From Pseudarthrobacter sp. SSS035 (GTDB lineage Bacteria; Actinomycetota; Actinomycetes; Actinomycetales; Micrococcaceae): 64,000 bases of DNA. The stretch covers positions 1,488,001 through 1,552,000 of the forward strand of contig NZ_CP096882.1 in the NCBI RefSeq assembly GCF_023273875.1, given 5' to 3'. This document shows, in pieces, positions 18,473 to 26,508 of the stretch; the stretch's first letter is position 1, and every line of letters begins with the position of its first letter. Below the pieces are notes generated by a model. The model had not been told where the DNA came from. It was given only the letters and a program-made list of their open reading frames with translations, and did no database searches. The position numbers and the translations under genes were made by a program.

Positions 18473-19057
18473 TCAGCCTTTGGCAGCCTTGGCCGCCGCC
18501 TTTGCTGCCTGCTTGCTGGCCCGCACCTTCGCGAGCGATTCAGGACTCACGATGTCGGCAACCGAAAGGAAGGCATCCACCTGGCCGTAGTGGCCGGCGG
18601 CCTCGCGCCAGCCGGGTGCGTTCAGCCCGCGCTGCTTCCCCAGGAGCGCAAGGAAAATCTTTGCCTTCTGCTCCCCGAATCCTGGCAGTGCCTGCAGGCG
18701 TCGCAGCACCTCCGGGCCGTCCGGGTCGCCCTTGGTCCAGATCAGCGTCGCGTCGCCGTCCCAGTCATGCTGCACCGTCTCGGCGAGCGCCTGGACACGT
18801 CCCGCCATCGAGCCGGGGAACCGGTGCACCGCGGGCCGTTCCTTGAACACGTCGACGAACGCCTGAGGTTCGTACGCGGCCACCGCCGCCGGGGCGATGG
18901 ACCCGATCCGGGCCCGGATCTTCTCCGGCCCGGCAAAGGCGGATTCCATGGTTACCTGCTGGTCCAGCAGCATGCCTGTCAGCAGCGCAAACGCGTCATC
19001 GGTTAGCAGTTGGTCGGCGGCCGGGTCACCGGTGATATGCAGTTCCATGGCCCTCAT
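18473..19057 (-). CDS. HhH-GPD base-excision DNA repair protein
   Basis: 194 residues from the ATG at 19057, which has GGAGG seven bases upstream; the ATG at 19048 is a close alternative. A helix-hairpin-helix (LQALPGFGEQKAKIFLALLG) is followed by a GPD-type region with Asp in GQVDAFLSVADI. The family (endonuclease III/AlkA fold without an iron-sulfur cluster) is widespread in Actinobacteria; its lesion is unknown. The Lys/Ala-rich C-terminus (AAKAAAKAAKG) could bind DNA. Confidence 0.85.
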   Translation of the reverse strand: MRAMELHITGDPAADQLLTDDAFALLTGMLLDQQVTMESAFAGPEKIRARIGSIAPAAVAAYEPQAFVDVFKERPAVHRFPGSMAGRVQALAETVQHDWDGDATLIWTKGDPDGPEVLRRLQALPGFGEQKAKIFLALLGKQRGLNAPGWREAAGHYGQVDAFLSVADIVSPESLAKVRASKQAAKAAAKAAKG

Positions 19058-19546
19058 CCTTCCACCTCCGGCGGCCTGCGTCATGACCTGGAGTTTTTGT
19101 CCATGTAATGGGACTTCGCCAGTCGTTTTGCGCGCATTACCTGGAGAAAAACTCGGAATCAGGACACGAAGTTGCCGCCCGGTACCGGACCGTGGAAACA
19201 CCGAGTTCGCGGGTCAGTTCCAAAACCAAGTACTACCTAATTTTAAAAACAAGTACCGATTACGCGGTTGCCGGAGGCCATGCCAGAACTACGTTCGACT
19301 AATGAGTTAAGACTCGCAAATCGCACTGGTTTGGATGTCTCACTAGGGGGTTGTGGGAAGGATGAATACCCGACTCGGCAGCCGCGTTTTCCCGCTCCAA
19401 GGGGTCCGGGAAGTAAGCGGGGCCGGCGACGAGGAGGTCTTAGAGACCAAGGCCTCTCCCCCAGCCGTCGCCGGCCCTTTGTCCTCCACGCGTCACATTC
19501 ATCCAACGGTTCCAATCAGTTCCTGGTGTCCCGGCGGGAGGCGGAC
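19058..19546 (+). other. Intergenic region with structured leader ahead of the ANTAR gene
   Basis: About 490 bases with no convincing gene. It includes an AT-rich patch around 19215-19260 with a repeated CAAGTAC. Two inverted repeats precede the ANTAR gene: TTCCCG/CGGGAA at 19389-19412, and an 11-bp perfect stem pairing 19421-19431 with 19466-19476 around a smaller GGTCT/AGACC hairpin. These may form in the mRNA leader. Confidence 0.5.
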
Positions 19547-20464
19547 GTGAAGTATTCCCGATCCGAGGCTTCCCCGGCACACGCGTCGGCGGGCAGGAGG
19601 CCAGCGCCCGCTCATCCGGCCCAACACACCACCCAGCATGCAGCCCCGCATCCGGGGCCGGCGGCAATCCCGGACCGCAGGCCCATCCCGGCACCGGGCG
19701 ATCGTCCTGGCGCGGAAGCGGCAGCGAAGGCGTTCACCATCGGGATGGTCGGCACCGACGGGCTTATCCCCGATTTGGTCACCGGCTCGAAGGACCTGTC
19801 TGACTCCCTGGAGATCCTGGCCCACCTGGGAGCGGCCACGCTGAGCCGGCTCGCCGGCATTCCCATCGAATGCGCCCTGGTCCTGAGCCGGGCCAAACGC
19901 TCCAGAGCCACCGCTGGAACCGGCACGCGGACCACGACGTTGGCCCGGCTGGAAAAGGAGGTCGGCGAAGGCCCCCTGACCGAAGCCCTCACCGGCACGG
20001 GGATCGCGGCCATGAACCACGTGGCCTCCGACTTCCGCTGGGGACGCTACAGGCCGCACCTGCAGGACGCCGGATTCGACAGCGTCCTGGGCATGCGGCT
20101 TTCCCTGGATGAGGGCACCGAGGCCGCCCTCGCCTTCTTCTCAGCCAGCCCCCAGGCGTTCCCGCTGCACGTCATCGCCGAGGCCCGCAGTTTCACTGAC
20201 CTCGCGTCCCGCGGCCTCAGGCTGGCCCTTGAGTTGGAGTCGGCCAGCACCAGGGCGTCGGACCTGCAGTCAGCCTTGGAAAGCCGGACGTCCATCGACA
20301 TTGCCTGCGGCGTCATCATGGCGCAGAACAGGTGCTCCTACAACGACGCAATTGCCATCATCGCCAAGGCATCCAGCCACCGGAACATCAAGCTCCGCAA
20401 GGTGGCTGAGGGCATCCTGGCGAACCTGCCAGGCGGAGCACCGGACACGCATTTCGAGCATTAG
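19547..20464 (+). CDS. GAF-ANTAR domain RNA-binding antitermination regulator
   Basis: 305 residues from the GTG with GGGAGG five bases upstream; an in-frame extension to 19268 is possible but lacks such a site. A low-complexity Pro/Ala/His N-terminus leads into a GAF-like sensor (residues about 75-225, SLEILAHLGAATLSRLAGI onward). A C-terminal ANTAR domain follows (SRTSIDIACGVIMAQNRCSYNDAI, given here as a family match). ANTAR domains bind paired hairpins in mRNA and prevent termination. A structured leader lies in front, so self-control is conceivable. Confidence 0.85.
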   Translation: MKYSRSEASPAHASAGRRPAPAHPAQHTTQHAAPHPGPAAIPDRRPIPAPGDRPGAEAAAKAFTIGMVGTDGLIPDLVTGSKDLSDSLEILAHLGAATLSRLAGIPIECALVLSRAKRSRATAGTGTRTTTLARLEKEVGEGPLTEALTGTGIAAMNHVASDFRWGRYRPHLQDAGFDSVLGMRLSLDEGTEAALAFFSASPQAFPLHVIAEARSFTDLASRGLRLALELESASTRASDLQSALESRTSIDIACGVIMAQNRCSYNDAIAIIAKASSHRNIKLRKVAEGILANLPGGAPDTHFEH

Positions 20465-20523
20465 GCTGCCGCGGCTCAGGCTACCGCCGGCACCGCCAAT
20501 GCCCGTGCTGGGCGTACACGAAA

Positions 20524-20554
20524 GAAGACCAGAGACGAAGTGTCTCTGGTCTTC
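20524..20554 (-). terminator. Terminator after tRNA-Lys
   Basis: A perfect 13-bp stem (GAAGACCAGAGAC and its complement) with a five-base loop. On the minus strand it is followed by TTTCG. It lies just past the tRNA and may also serve the ANTAR gene from the other side. Confidence 0.75.
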
Positions 20555-20562
20555 CGCGTGGG

Positions 20563-20635
20563 TGGGCCCTGTGGGGATCGAACCCACGACCCACGGATTA
20601 AAAGTCCGATGCTCTACCAACTGAGCTAAAGGCCC
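20563..20635 (-). tRNA. tRNA-Lys (anticodon TTT)
   Basis: 73 bases form a full cloverleaf: acceptor GGGCCTT/AGGGCCC (one G-U pair), D arm GCTC-AGTTGGTA-GAGC, anticodon loop CTTTTAA with TTT, and T arm GTGGG-TTCGATC-CCCAC. The discriminator is A. The 3' CCA is not fully encoded (ACCC follows), which is common in Actinobacteria. Confidence 0.97.
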
Positions 20636-20840
20636 CAGCCGACGGTCAAACAACCGATCAGCCCAGTCCATTTCTGGACGTAAAATACTTTACCCCACAC
20701 ACGGGGCGGCTTTGGCACGCAGGTTGTCCGCCGCCGTCGTATGTTCCGAATTCCACACAGCGTCACCGGCGCTGGCAAGGTCCGTACCGGCTGCAAACAG
20801 TACTCGATTTCCCGCGCGGCACAGGAGTAGCGTGGGGGGC

Positions 20841-21500
20841 ATGAGCGAACAAGCAGGACCCAGTCATTACGGCGGAGCCAACCGGCATCACAAGCCCAAG
20901 CCGTTCGCCCCCATCGACTTTGAGCCGTTCGCAGGCGGCCCCGATCCTGCGCGCGTCTCCGAGGCCGCCCACCTCGCCGCCCAGGCACTGGTGCGCCACG
21001 GACGCGACAGCGACGATCCCGTCATCACCGAACGCCTGGTCAAGCTGACCGACGAGCAGGGCCTGGAGGCCATCGCGGAGATGTGGGCGGAAAGCCCGGC
21101 ACGTTCGCTGCCCGGCGCCCTCTGGCGGCTGTACGCCCTGCGCGCCGCCACCGTCCAGGACCCCGAACGGATCTCCGTGTACTTCCGGGCAGGCAAGGAC
21201 ACCGCGCAGGTTTCCAACGTGGTGGCCGGCGCCGCTGAACCGCCGGGAGCCGAGGAAATGCGGACCATGGCTGACGCCATTCTCTCCGGAGCGTTCGACG
21301 GCGAGTTCGACGTCGCGCTGGAACGTTCCGCCGCGTTCTGCCGCGTGGTGGCGCTCGGCCAGGCAACGATCGCCGACGGTGCCGAGCACGGCAACGAGGC
21401 CCACGCAAGCAAGCTCACGCGCAACTCGCACCAGCTCGTGAAGACGGCCGAGGACCTTGAACATGCGGCAAACGCCTGGCGGCTGGGCGAGCTCGACTGA
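20841..21500 (+). CDS. Conserved hypothetical protein
   Basis: 219 residues, soluble and acidic, with helical segments (EAIAEMWAESPARSLPGALWRLYALRA) and no known catalytic motif. Similar actinobacterial proteins are, as I recall, sometimes labelled RNA polymerase beta subunit by mistake; nothing here supports that. The start is the ATG after a G-rich stretch (GTGGGGGGC). The next feature is a T-tract-ended RNA-like structure, which may terminate this gene. Confidence 0.7.
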   Translation: MSEQAGPSHYGGANRHHKPKPFAPIDFEPFAGGPDPARVSEAAHLAAQALVRHGRDSDDPVITERLVKLTDEQGLEAIAEMWAESPARSLPGALWRLYALRAATVQDPERISVYFRAGKDTAQVSNVVAGAAEPPGAEEMRTMADAILSGAFDGEFDVALERSAAFCRVVALGQATIADGAEHGNEAHASKLTRNSHQLVKTAEDLEHAANAWRLGELD

Positions 21501-21559
21501 ACCACCGGCGCCGATCTGTCAATGTTGACTTGGGCCAAGCAACGTAGAACACTGAAACT

Positions 21560-21650
21560 GGTGTCGAGCCGCGAAACCCCCGGGCTTCAACAATTAGCCG
21601 CCTAGAGCGGCCTACCGCCGAGAGGCGTATCCGGTTCGGCACCATTTTTT
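21560..21650 (+). ncRNA. Candidate structured RNA or elaborate terminator/attenuator
   Basis: A 12-bp closing stem pairs 21560-21571 (GGTGTCGAGCCG) with 21632-21643 (CGGTTCGGCACC), using two G-U pairs. Inside are GCCGC-CTAGA-GCGGC (21597-21611) and CGCC-GAGA-GGCG (21616-21627), the latter capped by a GNRA tetraloop. ATTTTTT follows directly. A single-stranded 5' segment with CCCCCGGG is left over. The multibranch fold and T tract suggest a riboswitch-like attenuator or small RNA before the DUF47-Pit operon. No known class was recognised. Confidence 0.5.
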
Positions 21651-21770
21651 GCGCCTGTTTACAGGCCGCGGGCACTGGGCCGGTAGAATCAACATCAGCT
21701 GCTGGCCTGCGTCAAGTCACAAGTGGGCGGCCCCCGACCCCTGTACATCCCCGGAGACCGGTATCCCAAC

Positions 21771-22388
21771 GTGAAGCTGCGCCTTTTTCCCCAGGAGCCC
21801 GCAGGGCTGACCCTGCTGTCCCAGATGGCCCAGCAAATTGTGCATGCCAGCGCCACCATGGCAGAGATCCTTGGCGTACCTGCCACGGAGCACGCCAACC
21901 TCGTGGACGACATGCACAACCACGAGGCCAGGTCCGCCGAACTGCACTTTGCCTTGCTCACGCACATGCGCACGAGCTTTGTGAACCCGCTCCCCCGCGA
22001 AGACATGTACGCGCTGTCCCGCTACCTCAACGAGGCCCTCGAGAAGCTGGACGGCGCCGCCGAACTTGTTTTCCTGTACCAGCTGGACCGCCTGCCGCGG
22101 CGGGCGGCCGACCAGCTCGAGATCATCAGCCGGCAGGCCGAGCTCACCGTGGACGCCATGCGCCGGCTCGACAACCTCGACGACCTCGAGGATTACTGGA
22201 TCGAGATCCTCAGGCTCGCCAAACGCGCGGAACGGACCCACCGGGCCTGGGTGGCGGACATGATCCGGGACATGAAGTGGTCGCAGTATTCCCGTAACCG
22301 CGACGTCGCCAACCAGCTGGTGGAAGTCACCAAGGACATGCGCCGCATCGCTACCCAGGTAGGCAGCATCATCGTCAAGGAATCCTGA
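21771..22388 (+). CDS. DUF47 (PhoU-like) phosphate transport partner
   Basis: 205 residues from GTG 21771; an upstream in-frame start at 21723 is possible. The all-helical, charged sequence (ARSAELHFALLTHMRTSFVNPLPREDMYALSRYLNEA, family match) belongs to the PhoU-like DUF47 family (Pit accessory protein). It ends one base before the Pit transporter, the classic pairing in which DUF47 helps or regulates low-affinity phosphate uptake. Confidence 0.9.
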   Translation: MKLRLFPQEPAGLTLLSQMAQQIVHASATMAEILGVPATEHANLVDDMHNHEARSAELHFALLTHMRTSFVNPLPREDMYALSRYLNEALEKLDGAAELVFLYQLDRLPRRAADQLEIISRQAELTVDAMRRLDNLDDLEDYWIEILRLAKRAERTHRAWVADMIRDMKWSQYSRNRDVANQLVEVTKDMRRIATQVGSIIVKES

Positions 22389-22389
22389 C

Positions 22390-23403
22390 GTGACGGCAGT
22401 GATTTTCGGCGTTGTGGTCCTGCTGACCGCAGTGTTTGCCTTCCTCAACGGCTTCAGGGACGCCTCCACCTCCGTGGCGTTGGCTGTCCGCACCAGGGCG
22501 CTCACACCCAGCGTTGCCGTGCTGCTGGCTGCCTTCTTCAACTTCGTGGGCGCCATGATCAGCGCCACCGCAGTGGTTGCTGTCAGCCACACGTGGATCC
22601 ACCTGCCCGACGGCGAAAGCGGCCTCAGCATCCTGGTTTCATCCCTGGCCAGTGCCTCTGCGTGGGGCCTGCTCATGTGGTGGCGGGGCATCCCGGCTTC
22701 CTCGACGCACGCCCTGGTGGGCGGGCTCGCTGGGGCGGGGCTCGCCAGCTTGGCCGTGGGCGGGGCCGGAGTGGGCGGCGTTAACCATTCCCTGCTGGTC
22801 CAGGTCATCCTGCCGCTGGTGCTCTCGCCCGCCGTCGCTTACATTGGCGCGTACCTGCTGGTATTCCCAACGACCTGGGCAGCGCGCTACGCCCAGCCCA
22901 GCGTCATCAACCAGCGCTTCCGCCGCAGCCAGGCCATCGCGGCAGGGGCCGTGGCGTTCGGCCACGGCATGCAGGACGGCCAGCGTGTGGGCGCCGTGCT
23001 GCTCTTGGCCCTGGTCGCGGCCGGATACGCGGACGGCGAGAGTATCCCCCTGTGGGTGGCCCTGGTATCCGCCCTGATGATCACGGCCGGAACACTCTTT
23101 GGCGGCTGGCGGATCTCCCACACCATCGGCTACAAGATCACCAGGGTGGACCCGTTGCGGGGCTCCGTGGCCCAGACTTTCAGCGGCGTGATGCTGTTTC
23201 TCGGGGCGATCGCGTTGCAGTGGCCCCTCTCCACCACCCACACTGTCACCGCGGCCGTGCTGGGTGCCGGCGAGAACCAGCATTTCTCAGTCACCAACCG
23301 GAAACTGGTCATGCAGATCCTGGCGCTGTGGGTCCTGACGCCCGCGGCAGCCGCGGCTGGGGCCTTCGTGCTGGCCCTGGCGATGTCACCTTTGGCGGGC
23401 TGA
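22390..23403 (+). CDS. pit: Inorganic phosphate transporter, Pit family
   Basis: 337 residues with about ten hydrophobic segments. The two PiT signature repeats are visible: FLNGFRDASTSVALAVRTRAL near the N-terminus (split family match) and GHGMQDGQRVGAV mid-protein, plus STTHTVTAAVLGAG. It couples phosphate (usually as metal-phosphate) uptake to protons. It starts with GTG one base after the DUF47 stop. A hairpin follows at 23431-23475. Confidence 0.93.
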   Translation: MTAVIFGVVVLLTAVFAFLNGFRDASTSVALAVRTRALTPSVAVLLAAFFNFVGAMISATAVVAVSHTWIHLPDGESGLSILVSSLASASAWGLLMWWRGIPASSTHALVGGLAGAGLASLAVGGAGVGGVNHSLLVQVILPLVLSPAVAYIGAYLLVFPTTWAARYAQPSVINQRFRRSQAIAAGAVAFGHGMQDGQRVGAVLLLALVAAGYADGESIPLWVALVSALMITAGTLFGGWRISHTIGYKITRVDPLRGSVAQTFSGVMLFLGAIALQWPLSTTHTVTAAVLGAGENQHFSVTNRKLVMQILALWVLTPAAAAAGAFVLALAMSPLAG

Positions 23404-23430
23404 GCCCAAACCTTAAACGCCGCATCGACG

Positions 23431-23475
23431 GCTCCGAAGCGCCCTTCTGAGCTGTCAAAAGGGCGCTCACGGAGC
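23431..23475. terminator. Shared terminator between pit and pstB
   Basis: A long imperfect stem GCTCCG-AGCGCCCTT pairs with AAGGGCGCT-CGGAGC between two convergent genes. It lacks a strong T tract on either side, so a two-way terminator is likely but not certain. Confidence 0.6.
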
Positions 23476-23501
23476 AATCGATGCGTATTTGTGGCTGGGG
23501 C

Positions 23502-24281
23502 TTATCCGAAGCGGCCGGAGACGTAGTCCTCGGTGGCCTTCACGTTGGGGTTGTTGAAGATGGTCTGGGTGTTCCCGTATTCGATCAACTTGCCCGGCTT
23601 GCCGGTACCGGCGATGTTGAAGAACGCCGTCTTTTCCGAAACGCGGGCGGCCTGCTGCATGTTGTGGGTCACGATCACCACGGTGTACTGGTCCTTGAGG
23701 TCGTTGATAAGGTCCTCGATGGCCAGCGTGGAGATCGGGTCCAGCGCGGAGCACGGCTCGTCCATGAGGATCACCTGCGGTTCCACCGCAATGGCACGGG
23801 CGATGCAGAGGCGCTGCTGCTGGCCGCCGGACAGGCCGGATCCGGGCTTCTCCAGGCGGTCCTTGACCTCGTTCCAGAGGTTGGCGCTCTGCAGGGACCT
23901 CTCTACGAGGACGTCGGCCTCGCCCTTGGAGATCTTCTTGTTGTTCAGCTTGACGCCGGCCAGCACGTTGTCGCGGATGGACATCGTGGGGAACGGGTTG
24001 GGCCGCTGGAAGACCATGCCGATCTGCGAACGCACCGTCACGGGGTCCACGCCGGGGCCGTAGAGGTTGTCGCCGTCCATCAGGACTTCGCCTTCGACGC
24101 GGGCGCCGGGCAGAACCTCGTGCATGCGGTTCAGGGTGCGCAGGAACGTGGACTTGCCACAGCCTGAGGGACCGATGAAGGCCGTTACGGACTTGGCCTC
24201 GATGTTGATGCTGACATCCTCCACGGCCAGAAAATCGCCGTAGTACACGTTCAGGTCTTTGACGTCGATGCGCTTAGACAT
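23502..24281 (-). CDS. pstB: Phosphate ABC transporter ATP-binding protein
   Basis: 259 residues, the standard PstB length. Walker A GPSGCGKST (37-45), Q-loop FQRPNPFPTMS, signature SGGQQQRLCIARAIA and Walker B VILMDEPCSALDP are all intact. It powers high-affinity phosphate import with PstC and PstA. It is the last gene of pstSCAB, separated from pstA by about 80 bases. Confidence 0.98.
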   Translation of the reverse strand: MSKRIDVKDLNVYYGDFLAVEDVSINIEAKSVTAFIGPSGCGKSTFLRTLNRMHEVLPGARVEGEVLMDGDNLYGPGVDPVTVRSQIGMVFQRPNPFPTMSIRDNVLAGVKLNNKKISKGEADVLVERSLQSANLWNEVKDRLEKPGSGLSGGQQQRLCIARAIAVEPQVILMDEPCSALDPISTLAIEDLINDLKDQYTVVIVTHNMQQAARVSEKTAFFNIAGTGKPGKLIEYGNTQTIFNNPNVKATEDYVSGRFG

Positions 24282-24360
24282 GGTGTTCCTTCACTTGCTG
24301 GGGTACGGATTGAAGTCTAGGGTTTGGCCGCGAGGACCGGAATGGCCTGCTGAAAAAATT

Positions 24361-25473
24361 TCACCGGCCGGTCTTGGGCGCAAAGGTCCTGGCGATCAGC
24401 CGGGCGCCAAGGTTCAGCACCATTACCAGGATGATCAGCACCAGGGCAGCGCCCCAGGCCCGCTGCGAGGATGGGTCCGGGTTCGCCGGCGAGGTGGGGT
24501 TCAGGATCTGGGTGTAGATGAACGTGGGTAGCGAGGCCATCCAGCCGCCGAACACGTTGTTGTTGATGCTGGTGGCAAACCCGGCGGTGACCAGGATGGG
24601 CGCCGTCTCACCGATAACGCGGGCGATCGCCAAGGTGACGCCGGACGCGATGCCGGAGATCGCCGTCGGGATAACCACCTTGAGGATGGTGCGCCACTTA
24701 CGCACACCCAACGCGTAGGCCGCTTCGCGCAGTTCGTTGGGGACGATCTTGAGCATTTCCTCGCTGGAACGCACCACTACGGGAATCATCAGGACCGAAA
24801 GCGCGACGGCGGCGACGGCACCGGTTTTGGTGCCGGGCCCCACCACCGCGAAGAAGAACGCTGCGGCGAACAGGCCGGCCACGATGGACGGGATGCCGGT
24901 CATAACGTCCACAAAGAACGTGATGGCGCGGGCCAAACGGCCGTCATTGCCGTACTCCACCAGGTAAATGGCGCTCAGCAGTCCGACGGGCACGGAGATC
25001 ACGGTGGCTACCAGCGTGATCTGGATGGTGCCCATCAGGGCGTGGTAGATGCCACCGATAACGGGGGCGCCCTCTTCGACGGCCCTATTGTCGTAGACGC
25101 CCGTGACGCCGTTCATGGAGCTGGTGAGGAAGCCCGGGGCGATGAGGCCGGGAACTCCGTTGACCAGTACCGTCCAGATCACGGAGATCAGTGGGAGCAG
25201 CGCGACCAGGAACGAGCCCACCACCAGGCAGGTGGCCAGCTTGTCCTTGGCTTTGCGGGAGCCTTCCACCGCGGCGCTCCAGCCCACCAGGCCGGCAGTG
25301 AAGAGGATGGCCGAGACGATGCCCCAGCCAAAGGCGTTGAACCCGATCAGTGCCAGGATTGCCGCGCCCACGATGAGCGCGAGTCCCAGGACAACGTACG
25401 GCGCGTACTTGGGTAGCTGGCCTTTGGTGAGGGCTGAACGCTTACTGCGCACGGGGGTAAGAGTGGAGGACAT
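24361..25473 (-). CDS. pstA: Phosphate ABC transporter permease PstA
   Basis: 370 residues. Extra N-terminal membrane segments precede the permease core, as in other Actinobacteria. The ABC permease EAA-like loop is seen around ELREAAYALGVRKWRTILKVV. It forms the membrane channel with PstC. Its start directly abuts the pstC stop, so the two are coupled. Confidence 0.97.
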   Translation of the reverse strand: MSSTLTPVRSKRSALTKGQLPKYAPYVVLGLALIVGAAILALIGFNAFGWGIVSAILFTAGLVGWSAAVEGSRKAKDKLATCLVVGSFLVALLPLISVIWTVLVNGVPGLIAPGFLTSSMNGVTGVYDNRAVEEGAPVIGGIYHALMGTIQITLVATVISVPVGLLSAIYLVEYGNDGRLARAITFFVDVMTGIPSIVAGLFAAAFFFAVVGPGTKTGAVAAVALSVLMIPVVVRSSEEMLKIVPNELREAAYALGVRKWRTILKVVIPTAISGIASGVTLAIARVIGETAPILVTAGFATSINNNVFGGWMASLPTFIYTQILNPTSPANPDPSSQRAWGAALVLIILVMVLNLGARLIARTFAPKTGR

Positions 25474-26406
25474 TTAGTTGGCTCCCGAGAATTCTTTGTG
25501 CCGGGTGATGATCCAGCGGGCGATCATGTTGACTCCCAGGGTGATCACAAACAGGACCAGGCCGGCAGCGATCAGCGTGCTGACTTTGAGGCCACTGGCT
25601 TCGGGAAAGTTCAGGGCGATCTCCGCGGCGATGGTCTGGTTGCCGGACGTGATCAGGCTGGCTGTCAGGGCACCGGAGGAGAGGACCAGGGCAACTGCCA
25701 TGGTCTCGCCCAGCGCACGGCCCAGGCCCAGCATGACGGCGCTGATGATGCCCGGACGGGCGAACGGCAGGACCGACATTTTGATCATTTCCCAGCGCGT
25801 GGCGCCGAGGGCCAGGGCGGCTTCCTCATGGAGCTTGGGCGTCTGCAGGAAGATTTCGCGGCTCAGGGACGTGATGATCGGCAGGACCATCACCGAGAGC
25901 ACAATGCCGGCGGTCAGGATGGTTTTGCCGGTGGCAGAGGCGGGACCTTGGAAGATGGGCAGCCAGCCCATGTTCTCGGCCAGCCAGTTGTAGGCGGGGG
26001 AGATTTCCTTGGCAAGGAACGCCGCGCCCCAGGCACCGTAAATCACCGACGGGATGGCGGCCAGGAGGTCCACCACGTAGCCAAGGCCGGACGCGAGTCC
26101 GCGCGGGGCGAAGTGGGAGATGAACAGGGCCACGCCAATGGCGATGGGTGTTGCGATCACCAGTGCGATGACGGCTGCGATGAGGGTGCCGATAACGATC
26201 GGCCAGATGTAGGCGAAGAAGCCTTCGCCGCCCTGGATCTCGGCGGCCGGGGCGGTGAGCGCCGGAATGGCCTGGACAACAAGGAAGAGTGCCACACCGA
26301 ACAAGACGGCGAGGATGAGGCACCCGGCGGTTAGGGCGGCGCCGGAAAAGATCTTATCCCCGGCGCGGCCTGCGCCCTGGGAACTACTCAGGGGGGTGGC
26401 GGTCAT
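25474..26406 (-). CDS. pstC: Phosphate ABC transporter permease PstC
   Basis: 310 residues with six main membrane segments. The EAA-type loop reads HEEAALALGATRWEMIKMSVLP. It is the partner of PstA. A hairpin lies between pstS and this gene, a common way to lower permease levels relative to the binding protein. Confidence 0.97.
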   Translation of the reverse strand: MTATPLSSSQGAGRAGDKIFSGAALTAGCLILAVLFGVALFLVVQAIPALTAPAAEIQGGEGFFAYIWPIVIGTLIAAVIALVIATPIAIGVALFISHFAPRGLASGLGYVVDLLAAIPSVIYGAWGAAFLAKEISPAYNWLAENMGWLPIFQGPASATGKTILTAGIVLSVMVLPIITSLSREIFLQTPKLHEEAALALGATRWEMIKMSVLPFARPGIISAVMLGLGRALGETMAVALVLSSGALTASLITSGNQTIAAEIALNFPEASGLKVSTLIAAGLVLFVITLGVNMIARWIITRHKEFSGAN

Positions 26407-26454
26407 TCCAGACCCTTCGGTTGTGGGCGGTGCCTAAATCGAGCTTACAAGCCA

Positions 26455-26492
26455 AAGTTCCCCGCCCCGCCTTTCGGCGTGGCGGGGAACTT
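26455..26492 (-). terminator. Hairpin between pstS and pstC (attenuator)
   Basis: A 12-bp stem (AAGTTCCCCGCC and its complement) encloses a small CGCC-TTTC-GGCG-like inner hairpin. Without a clear T tract it more likely stabilises the pstS mRNA end or partly terminates than fully stops transcription. Confidence 0.6.
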
Positions 26493-26508
26493 GGTTCAGG
26501 GACAGGTA

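Noticed and set aside
20841..21500. DNA-directed RNA polymerase beta subunit
   Set aside because: The 219-residue protein has none of the rpoB/rpoC motifs; the name would be an inherited mis-annotation.
21560..21643. Group II intron domain V (GAGCCG...CGGTTC)
   Set aside because: The spacing is about 60 bases instead of about 22, the catalytic triad context is missing and no intron protein is nearby.
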